Source: Chloroflexota bacterium (lineage in GTDB: Bacteria; Chloroflexota; Anaerolineae; Anaerolineales; UBA11657). From it: DNA of 12,126 nt. This document shows positions 6,271 to 11,519 of this stretch, one piece after another. The translations under genes were made by a program, and so were the position numbers. Location: the NCBI GenBank assembly GCA_003670425.1, contig QWRL01000058.1, positions 1 to 12,126 on the forward strand, given 5' to 3'. The notes beneath the pieces are model-generated. The model had not been told where the DNA came from. It worked only from the letters and a program-made list of their open reading frames with translations, and did not search any database. Each line of letters starts with the position of its first letter. Positions within the stretch are counted from its first letter, which is position 1.

Positions 6271-7053
6271 ATGGGACTGCTAACCGGAAAAACTGCACTG
6301 ATATTTGGCGTTGCCAACGACCACTCAATTGCGTGGGGTGTGGCCGAGGCACTGCACCGCGAAGGTGCGCGGCTGGCGTTCAGTTATGCCGGCGAGATCT
6401 TGCAGCGGCGCGTGATGCCGCTGGCCGCCAAACTGGGCAGCGATTTTGTGGAGCAATGCGATGTGGCAAGCGATGCGCAGTTGGATACGCTGTTTGCAAG
6501 CGCCGCGCAGCGCCTTGGCACGCTGGATATTCTTGTGCATTCGGTGGCGTTTGCACCGCGCGCGGAATTGTCCGGCGCGTACTACGCCACCAGCCGCGCC
6601 GGCTTTCAAACGGCGCTGGATGTGAGCTGCTACTCGTTCTCCGCGATGGTGCAGCGCGCGCTGCCACTCTTCAACCCCGCCAGCTGCTGCCTCACCATGA
6701 CGTACTACGGCGCGGAGAAAGTGGTGCCAAGCTACAACGTGATGGGCGTGGCCAAGGCAGCGCTGGAGGCTTCAGTGCGCTACCTTGCCGCTGACCTGGG
6801 CCCGCTCGGCCACCGCGTCAACGCCATTTCAGCCGGCCCAATCCGCACGCTGGCGGCAGCCGGCGTGGCGGATTTTCGCAAGCTGCAGTCCGCATTCTCG
6901 GCAGCCGCGCCGCTGCGCCGCAACATCAGCACCGCAGATGTGGGCAACGCCGCTGTGTATCTTTGCTCGCCACTGGCAGCCGCCGTCACGGGCGAGGTGC
7001 ATTATGTGGATGCCGGCTTCAATATTATGGGTGTGGCTGCCGCGGGCGAGTAA
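6271..7053 (+). CDS. fabI: Enoyl-[acyl-carrier-protein] reductase (NADH), FabI
   Basis: FabI reduces trans-2-enoyl-ACP in the last step of each fatty acid elongation cycle. The 260-residue length fits. The N-terminus MGLLTGKTALIFGVANDHSIAWG is the typical FabI nucleotide-binding start. The active-site set is Y145 in TYYGAEK, Y155 in PSYNVMG and K162 in GVAKAALE, matching E. coli Tyr146, Tyr156 and Lys163. The flexible loop AGPIRTLAAAGVADFRK is also standard. The residue matching E. coli Gly93, a site of triclosan-resistance changes, is Ala93 (HSVAFAP); Ala is normal there in some bacteria, so no resistance should be read into it. The start is ATG 6271 with a good Shine-Dalgarno sequence. It is the last gene of the epimerase-glycosylase-fabI unit, and a 7-bp hairpin spans its stop codon. 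Confidence 0.96.
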   Translation: MGLLTGKTALIFGVANDHSIAWGVAEALHREGARLAFSYAGEILQRRVMPLAAKLGSDFVEQCDVASDAQLDTLFASAAQRLGTLDILVHSVAFAPRAELSGAYYATSRAGFQTALDVSCYSFSAMVQRALPLFNPASCCLTMTYYGAEKVVPSYNVMGVAKAALEASVRYLAADLGPLGHRVNAISAGPIRTLAAAGVADFRKLQSAFSAAAPLRRNISTADVGNAAVYLCSPLAAAVTGEVHYVDAGFNIMGVAAAGE

Positions 7054-7061
7054 GGCCCGCG
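7041..7061 (+). terminator. Hairpin spanning the fabI stop codon
   Basis: CGCGGGC (7041-7047) and GCCCGCG (7055-7061) form a perfect 7-bp G+C stem with a 7-nt loop that contains the TAA stop at 7051-7053. No T-run follows, so it is a weak or factor-assisted terminator, or a stabiliser of the mRNA end. Confidence 0.45.
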
Positions 7062-7214
7062 TGCCTGCACTTGGCTGGTGGGCGTCCGCAGCAGCTTAAG
7101 CCATCTCGGTGCCGCCACGCCAAAATTCTGGCTGGTGGATTGGGCCTGATGTTTCGTAAGAGCTTTACAGAATTTAGAAACAAGCTGCCCGCATGTCGGT
7201 CTGTGCACCAGCTC
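7062..7214. other. Intergenic stretch without a supported feature
   Basis: This is the first part of the 396-bp gap after fabI. I find no gene I can support. A 10-bp direct repeat TGGCTGGTGG occurs at 7072-7081 and 7129-7138, which may be chance. A 43-codon frame opens at ATG 7149 and ends at 7280, but it has no Shine-Dalgarno sequence and runs through the promoter at 7215-7242, so I do not call it. Confidence 0.4.
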
Positions 7215-7242
7215 TTGCGTTGCCCGCAAATTGCGCTACAAT
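7215..7242 (+). promoter_or_regulatory. Sigma70-type promoter TTGCGT-16-TACAAT
   Basis: TTGCGT (7215-7220) and TACAAT (7237-7242) are separated by 16 nt. Four and five of six bases match the consensus. This is the most convincing promoter in the window. The predicted start is about 7249, leading into the structured RNA. Confidence 0.65.
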
Positions 7243-7248
7243 CACTTT

Positions 7249-7431
7249 CAAAGGTGCGGTTTATTCTTTTTTGCACCTGACCGGTTTAATTCTCTTTCAT
7301 TGACTGTCTTGGCGGGGTTGGAGCTGGTTCGCAAATTTCATTAATTGGCACCGGGGCATTACGCCCCGTGCTTGCGAACAACTTCATAAATGAGTGATGA
7401 AGGCGGGTCCCGGCGCAGGGCCCGCCTTTTT
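7249..7431 (+). ncRNA. Structured leader RNA or small RNA, about 183 nt, unknown class
   Basis: The promoter and terminator define this RNA. Three further helices can be drawn. Helix 1 pairs AGGTGC (7252-7257) with GCACCT (7273-7278), with a T-rich loop. Helix 2 pairs GTTCGCAA (7327-7334) with TTGCGAAC (7372-7379) and stacks on an inner stem (7348-7357 with 7363-7371, one bulged C, loop ATTAC); a 13-nt one-sided bulge lies at 7335-7347. A closing helix pairs 7294-7300 with 7397-7403 (one G-U). Its 3' arm takes the first four bases of the terminator, so the two compete, as in riboswitches and attenuators. ATTAA in the bulge (7340-7344) could also pair with TTAAT (7286-7290) as a weak pseudoknot. 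I see no T-box, TPP, SAM, cobalamin or SRP core motif. The downstream gene starts 18 nt after the terminator, so a cis-regulatory leader is likely; a stand-alone RNA is the alternative. Confidence 0.6.
7400..7431 (+). terminator. Strong intrinsic terminator upstream of the PIN-TRAM gene
   Basis: An 11-bp stem (7400-7407 with 7421-7428 and 7409-7411 with 7418-7420, bulged T at 7408) has a 6-nt loop and ends in TTTTT (7427-7431). It is the only hairpin in the window with a proper T-run. It lies before, not after, a gene, so it probably works as an attenuator or ends a small RNA. Confidence 0.85.
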
Positions 7432-7449
7432 AATTTATTCGGGGGTTTT

Positions 7450-8499
7450 ATGTCATCTGATCGGATTGCCCGTCTTGCCGGACTTGTTGCTTTTGGTGTG
7501 CTTGGCTTTTATTTGGAACTGCCGAAACCAGTCGCGGATCTGTTGGCGCAGCCTTGGGATGGGTTTGTGCTGCCCATCGCCATGGCGCTCTTTGGAGCGG
7601 TGGCAACACCGTACATCTCCACCCGCCCTGCCGGGCAGCTGCGGCGCTTTTTGGGCGAAGCTTCGCTGGCGATTGCGCTGAGCGGATTGTTGGGTTTGGT
7701 GCTGGGGCTGGTGGTGGCGGCGCTGCTGGCCATCCCGCTCGGGAAGCTGCCGTTCCCGTTCGGCGCGCTGCTGCCCTCGGTCGGCGCACTGCTGTGTGCG
7801 TGGCTGGGCACCACATTCTTTGTGGCCCGCCAGCGTGAAATTGTTGCTCTCGCGCGCACGCGCGGGCTGCGCATTGGCGCAGCAGCTGCCAACCCGGGAG
7901 CTGCCAGCAGTACGGGCGTGCTGCTGGACACAAGCGTCATCATCGATGGGCGCATTGCCGACATCTTTGCAACCGGCTTTGTCGGCGCGCAGTTGTGGGT
8001 GCCCGGCTTTGTGCTGATTGAGTTGCAGCGCGTGGCAGATTCTGCGGATACGCTGCGGCGCGGCCGTGGCCGGCGCGGGCTTGAGATTCTGGGACGCATG
8101 CAAAAAGATTTCCCTGACACCGTAAAGATTCTTGACGAGGATGTGCCCGGCGTGCGCGAGGTGGATGAGAAGCTGGTGCGCCTTGGGCGAAAGCTGGGCT
8201 GCCCGGTGATGACCAATGATTTCAACCTGAACCGCGTGGCTGGATTGCAGGGCGTGGTGGTGCTCAATATTAACGAGCTGGCCAGCGCGGTGCGCGCGGT
8301 GCTGATGCCCGGTGAAACTTTTCAGCTGCTGGTGAGTGCGGAAGGCAAGGAGCTCTCGCAGGGCGTGGGCTACTTGGAAGATGGCACCATGGTGGTGGTG
8401 GACGACGGCCGGCGCCACCTTGGAAACAAGGTGGCAGTGGTGGTGACCAAGGTGCTGCAGACTGCTGCCGGCCGCATGGTCTTCACGCGGCCGGAATAG
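7450..8499 (+). CDS. Membrane PIN-TRAM domain protein (YacL-type putative nuclease)
   Basis: The protein has 349 residues. About four hydrophobic helices come first (roughly 8-24, 38-56, 70-95 and 104-126). A PIN nuclease domain follows (about 155-275), with acidic metal-site candidates D160 in LLDTSVIIDGRIAD, E191 in FVLIELQRVAD and D257 in MTNDFNLNRVA. A TRAM RNA-binding domain closes it (about 287-345). This layout is that of B. subtilis YacL and related proteins; an RNase role at the membrane is plausible but the substrate is unknown. I chose ATG 7450 because the frame upstream to ATG 7390 would translate the terminator hairpin. GGGGG (7441-7445) lies 4 nt before it, a weak binding site at short spacing. 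cysS follows 31 bp after the stop. Expression is probably governed by the leader RNA and terminator just upstream. Confidence 0.9.
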   Translation: MSSDRIARLAGLVAFGVLGFYLELPKPVADLLAQPWDGFVLPIAMALFGAVATPYISTRPAGQLRRFLGEASLAIALSGLLGLVLGLVVAALLAIPLGKLPFPFGALLPSVGALLCAWLGTTFFVARQREIVALARTRGLRIGAAAANPGAASSTGVLLDTSVIIDGRIADIFATGFVGAQLWVPGFVLIELQRVADSADTLRRGRGRRGLEILGRMQKDFPDTVKILDEDVPGVREVDEKLVRLGRKLGCPVMTNDFNLNRVAGLQGVVVLNINELASAVRAVLMPGETFQLLVSAEGKELSQGVGYLEDGTMVVVDDGRRHLGNKVAVVVTKVLQTAAGRMVFTRPE

Positions 8500-8519
8500 C
8501 GCACTACATGCGCCGCAGC

Positions 8520-8523
8520 GGAG
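8520..8523 (+). promoter_or_regulatory. Shine-Dalgarno sequence of cysS (GGAG)
   Basis: GGAG lies 7 nt before the ATG at 8531, supporting that start for cysS. Confidence 0.7.
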
Positions 8524-8530
8524 CCAAGCA

Positions 8531-9997
8531 ATGACGCTGGTTGTATACAACGCACTCTCGCGCCAGAAAGAACCCTTTGTGCCGCGCGAGCCCGGGCGTA
8601 TCTTTATGTATGTGTGCGGCCCCACCGTCTATGACCACGCACACATCGGCCACGCCAAAATGTATGTTTCGATGGATGTGATTGTGCGCCACTTGCGCCA
8701 TTCCGGCTATGCGCTGCGCTATGTGCAAAACATTACAGACGTCGGCCACCTGCTGGACAGCGGCGAGGACCGCATTCTAAAAGGTGCGCGCCGTGAGCGC
8801 GTGGAGCCGATGGAGGTGGTGGAGCGCTACATGCGCTCTTATCTGGATGATATGGATGCACTGCACAACACGCGGCCGGACATCATGCCGCGCGCCAGCG
8901 GGCATGTGCCGGAGCAAATTGCTGCGGTGCAGCAATTGCTGGCGCAGGGCAATGCCTATGAAGTGAACGGCTCGGTTTATTTTGATGTTTCATCGCACGC
9001 AGACTACGGCAAGCTATCCGGCCGGCGCGTGGCGGAGCTTGAAGAGGGCGCGCGCGTGGCGGTCCGCGATGACAAACGCCGCCCGGAGGACTTTGCGTTG
9101 TGGAAGCGCGCCGAGCCGGAGCACATCATGCGCTGGCCCAGCCCGTGGGGCGAGGGTTTCCCCGGCTGGCACATTGAGTGCAGCGCCATGGCGATGAAGT
9201 ATTTAGGGCAGAGCTTTGACATTCACGGCGGCGGCATCGACAACATCTTTCCGCACAATGAGTGCGAGATGGCGCAATCTGAGGCGCTGACCGGCTGCAC
9301 CTACGCCAACTACTGGCTGCTGGCCGGCTCGCTGACGGTGGATGGAGTAAAGATGAGCAAGAGCCTCGGCAACTCCATCACCATCAAGGATGCGCTGCGG
9401 CGCCATGCGGCGGAGGTGCTGCGTTTCTTTGTGCTCTCCGGGCACTACAGCAACCCGATTGATGTGAGCGAAATGGCGCTGGGCGCTGCGCAGCGCGGCT
9501 GGGAGCGACTGCTGGTTCCGGTGCGCATCGTGCGCCAGCGCTTGCAGCAAGCTGGCCTTGCGCCGGAAGATGGGCTGGATTTTGGCGGTGTGCTTGATGA
9601 AGCGCGCGCGGCGTTCCGCGCGGCGATGGATGATGACTTCAACGCACCAGCAGCGCTGGCAGCGCTGTTTGAGCTAACCCGCCAGACAAATGCCATGCTG
9701 GCTGCCGGCCCGCAGCCGGGCCGCACCACGCTGGCGGCGATTGATGCACTCTATACCGAACTGGGCGGCGGCGTGCTGGGTGTAATCCCGGACAGCGCCG
9801 CTGCGGATGGCGATGCTGGGCGCGAGGCGGGCTTGGTGCAGCTGCTGATTGAGATGCGCATGCAGGCGCGCGCGCGCAAAGATTTTGCCGCCAGCGACAA
9901 CATTCGCGACAGCTTGCGCACGCTGGGCATTGTGCTTGAGGATGGCAAAGATGGCACCACGTGGAAGGCCGGACAGCCGCCGGCTGAAGAAGCGTGA
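8531..9997 (+). CDS. cysS: Cysteinyl-tRNA synthetase
   Basis: This class I aminoacyl-tRNA synthetase charges tRNA-Cys with cysteine. At 488 residues it has normal length. The HIGH motif is at 38-41 in TVYDHAHIGHAK and the KMSKS motif at 274-278. The zinc ligands that read the cysteine thiol match E. coli: C29 (CGPTVYD), C217 (WHIECSAM), H242 and E246 (FPHNECEMAQ). The C-terminal part (about 330-488) is the helical tRNA-binding region and ends close to the usual point. The start is ATG 8531 with a clear Shine-Dalgarno sequence. It follows the PIN-TRAM gene by 31 bp and overlaps the rRNA methyltransferase gene by 4 bp (GTGA), so the three form one operon. No T-box motif is seen in the leader upstream of the operon. 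No anomaly in the catalytic residues. Confidence 0.97.
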   Translation: MTLVVYNALSRQKEPFVPREPGRIFMYVCGPTVYDHAHIGHAKMYVSMDVIVRHLRHSGYALRYVQNITDVGHLLDSGEDRILKGARRERVEPMEVVERYMRSYLDDMDALHNTRPDIMPRASGHVPEQIAAVQQLLAQGNAYEVNGSVYFDVSSHADYGKLSGRRVAELEEGARVAVRDDKRRPEDFALWKRAEPEHIMRWPSPWGEGFPGWHIECSAMAMKYLGQSFDIHGGGIDNIFPHNECEMAQSEALTGCTYANYWLLAGSLTVDGVKMSKSLGNSITIKDALRRHAAEVLRFFVLSGHYSNPIDVSEMALGAAQRGWERLLVPVRIVRQRLQQAGLAPEDGLDFGGVLDEARAAFRAAMDDDFNAPAALAALFELTRQTNAMLAAGPQPGRTTLAAIDALYTELGGGVLGVIPDSAAADGDAGREAGLVQLLIEMRMQARARKDFAASDNIRDSLRTLGIVLEDGKDGTTWKAGQPPAEEA

Positions 9998-10734
9998 GCG
10001 AGCTGCTCTGCCGGCGCAACACAATCCTGGAGGCGCTGGCCGCCGGACGGCGTGACTTTCACCGCTTGCTGCTGGCCGAAGACGCCACGCCGGCATCCAC
10101 CAATGCTGTGCGTGCAGCCGCCCGCCAGCGCGGCGTGCGCGAGGAAACCATCAGCGCAGAAAAGCTTGCGCAGCTGGCGCACGGCGAAAAACATCAGGGT
10201 GCGCTGCTGGCAGTGGGTGACTACCCGTATGTGGAACTGAGCGACGTGCTCGACAGTGTGCCGGCTGGCGCGCTGCCACTGCTGCTGATACTGGACCTGG
10301 TGCAATCGCCGGGCAACATTGGGCGCGTGTTGCGCAGTGCGGAGGCGTTTGGCGTGCATGGCGTGGTGCTGCCGGAGCGGCGCGCGGGCGGGGTTACGCC
10401 GGCCGTGGCGGATGCCTCGATGGGCGCAAGTGAACACATGCGCATTGCGCAGGTGACCAATGTGGTGCAGGCCATGGAGCAGATGCGCGCGCGCGACATC
10501 TGGCTGGCCGGGCTGGATATGGCAGCGGATGCGCAGCCGCTGGGCAAGATGGATTTAAACCGCGCGCTGGCTGTGGTAATTGGCAATGAAGGCAGCGGCC
10601 TGCGGCGCCTGGTGCGCGAGCGCTGCGACTTTCTGGTGCGCATTCCCATGCATGGCCGGGTGGCTTCTTTAAACGCTGCGATTGCGGGCTCGCTGGCGTT
10701 GTTTGCCGCCGTGCAGGCGCGCCAGCCGCGCTAA
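9994..10734 (+). CDS. TrmH/SpoU-family RNA 2'-O-methyltransferase (RlmB-like)
   Basis: This 246-residue SPOUT enzyme is likely to methylate a ribose in 23S rRNA. The N-terminal part (about 1-78, MSELLCRRNTILEALAAG...GEKHQGALL) is the short substrate-binding domain of RlmB-type proteins. The knotted catalytic domain shows motif 1 at LDLVQSPGNIGRVLRSAEAFG (N109, R114), motif 2 at VIGNEGSGL (195-203) and motif 3 at IPMHGRVASLNAAIAG (217-232). Motif 1 has SPGN where many relatives have DPxN. The start is GTG 9994, overlapping the cysS stop as GTGA, a common coupled junction. The same cysS-rlmB neighbourhood is known from Firmicutes. A hairpin follows directly after the TAA. The exact target (RlmB site or another rRNA or tRNA ribose) is not proven by sequence. 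Confidence 0.9.
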   Translation: MSELLCRRNTILEALAAGRRDFHRLLLAEDATPASTNAVRAAARQRGVREETISAEKLAQLAHGEKHQGALLAVGDYPYVELSDVLDSVPAGALPLLLILDLVQSPGNIGRVLRSAEAFGVHGVVLPERRAGGVTPAVADASMGASEHMRIAQVTNVVQAMEQMRARDIWLAGLDMAADAQPLGKMDLNRALAVVIGNEGSGLRRLVRERCDFLVRIPMHGRVASLNAAIAGSLALFAAVQARQPR

Positions 10735-10754
10735 CGCTGCGCTTTCGCGCAGCG
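10735..10754 (+). terminator. Hairpin directly after the rRNA methyltransferase stop
   Basis: CGCTGCGC (10735-10742) and GCGCAGCG (10747-10754) form a perfect 8-bp stem with a TTTC loop, starting one base after the TAA. No T-run follows. It sits at a convergent gene junction and could act on transcripts from either side. Confidence 0.55.
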
Positions 10755-10775
10755 GGCAGCCGCCGGCTTGTGGCA

Positions 10776-10790
10776 GCCGGTTTAACCGGC
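10776..10790 (-). terminator. Small palindromic hairpin over the aldolase stop codon
   Basis: GCCGG (10776-10780) pairs with CCGGC (10786-10790). The 5-nt loop contains the aldolase stop codon. It has no T-run and is weak evidence for termination by itself, but it mirrors the stop-in-loop arrangement at fabI. Confidence 0.3.
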
Positions 10791-11399
10791 CGGCAGCGCA
10801 GCGCTGTGCAACAGCGTATGCGCACTGTCCTCCAACCGGTCCAGTACATCGTACGCTTCGGCCATGTCACGCGCCACCACCACAACGCCGTGCTGCGCCA
10901 GAATTAATCCGAGCCCGTTGTTTTGCAGAGTGGCCGCGCGCGGGCGCAACGCTGCCACCACTGCATCCGCCAGCTCCGCAGAGTGGCTGGGCAACGGCCG
11001 CACCACATCCAGCACGCCAAACTTGTGCGTGTACTCCACCGTGGGCGTTAGCGGCCGGCCTGCATTTGCAAACACGCTCAGGTGGCGCGGGTGCGCGTGA
11101 ATGACGCCGTTGACGGCAGGGAACGCGCGCAGGCAGGCAAAGTGCAGCTTGCTCTCGCGGCTCAGCAGGGCTGCGTCGCCCTCCAGCACGCGCTCTTGCG
11201 CGTCGAGCACAATCAGCTGCGCAGGCTGCAGGTTCCAGCGCTGCTTGCTGCCCGCATAGCGCGGCGTAATGAAGGTATGCGCTCCCACACGGCAGCTCAA
11301 GTTTCCACCAGCGGAGTTGGTGAGGTGGCGGGCGTACATCAGGCGCGCCAGCTCCACCATCAGCGGGCGCGGGTCATCCGGCAGGTTAAGTTGGCTCAT
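10782..11399 (-). CDS. Class II aldolase/adducin family protein (FucA/AraD-like)
   Basis: The protein has 205 residues. It is a zinc-dependent sugar-phosphate aldolase or epimerase of the L-fuculose-1-phosphate aldolase superfamily. Zinc ligands fit: H101 and H103 in VIHAHPRHLS and H170 in ILAQHGVVV. The catalytic Glu is E82 in SRESKLHF, 19 residues before H101, as Glu73 is before His92 in FucA. The phosphate-binding region is NSAGGNLSCR (28-37). The start is ATG 11399, giving the usual family N-terminus; the frame is open up to 12020 but that part lies antisense to the kinase gene. CGGA about 7 nt upstream is a weak binding site. It is divergent from the PfkB kinase gene across 120 bp, suggesting a joint sugar pathway in which the kinase makes a sugar phosphate and the aldolase cleaves it. 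The actual substrate is unknown. Confidence 0.88.
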   Translation of the reverse strand: MSQLNLPDDPRPLMVELARLMYARHLTNSAGGNLSCRVGAHTFITPRYAGSKQRWNLQPAQLIVLDAQERVLEGDAALLSRESKLHFACLRAFPAVNGVIHAHPRHLSVFANAGRPLTPTVEYTHKFGVLDVVRPLPSHSAELADAVVAALRPRAATLQNNGLGLILAQHGVVVVARDMAEAYDVLDRLEDSAHTLLHSAALPAG

Positions 11400-11435
11400 A
11401 CATTTTCCGTTTTGCAGACATGGTGATTTGAACTC

Positions 11436-11493
11436 GGGCGCATGCAATACAATTGACGCCAGCCGCTGGCACGCGATTGTGTGGGCGCATGCA
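11436..11493. repeat. Direct repeat GGGCGCATGCA in the divergent spacer
   Basis: GGGCGCATGCA occurs at 11436-11446 and 11483-11493, 47 bp apart. Each copy is followed within 4 bp by AATTG (11451-11455 and 11496-11500). TACAAT-like -10 boxes overlap these tails: 11448-11453 on the plus strand and 11502-11497 on the minus strand. The copies flank the inverted repeat at 11458-11470. They could be binding sites of a regulator or a local duplication. Confidence 0.45.
11458..11470. promoter_or_regulatory. Candidate operator GCCAGC-C-GCTGGC
   Basis: This is a perfect inverted repeat of 6+1+6 bp in the 120-bp spacer (11400-11519) between the divergent aldolase and kinase genes. A TACAAT box at 11448-11453 would place a plus-strand transcription start at about 11460, inside the repeat, which fits repression. 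Its -35 partner is poor (TTGAAC at 11428-11433 leaves only 14 nt). The rest of the spacer holds no gene. Confidence 0.4.
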
Positions 11494-11519
11494 CCAATTG
11501 TAATGCGCGGCTGCATTTT

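Noticed and set aside
6541..6570. Triclosan-resistance allele of FabI (Ala at the Gly93 position)
   Set aside because: Ala at this position is natural in several bacterial FabI proteins, so it is not evidence of resistance.
7072..7138. Repeat TGGCTGGTGG as a possible CRISPR or att site
   Set aside because: Only two 10-bp copies, no array spacing and no integrase or cas gene nearby.
7149..7280. A 43-codon basic peptide (MFRKSFTEF...) in the fabI-PIN gap
   Set aside because: No Shine-Dalgarno sequence, runs through the best promoter of the window and into hairpin 1; likely chance.
7249..7431. T-box leader for cysS
   Set aside because: No GGGTGGNACCGCG-like T-box sequence is present, and cysS is the second gene, not the first.
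7249..7431. 6S RNA or SRP RNA
   Set aside because: 6S is one long hairpin closed by its ends; here several separate hairpins plus a terminator are seen. The conserved SRP tetraloop and internal loop motifs are absent.
7390..7449. An earlier start for the PIN-TRAM protein at ATG 7390
   Set aside because: The added 20 residues would be encoded by the intrinsic terminator; ATG 7450 gives the normal start and has a G-run upstream.
5007..8625. Long minus-strand open frames of 436 aa (5007-6317) and 390 aa (7453-8625)
   Set aside because: They lie opposite the epimerase/glycosylase and PIN-TRAM/cysS genes, have no recognisable domains and are His/Gln/Arg-rich in the manner of antisense shadows.
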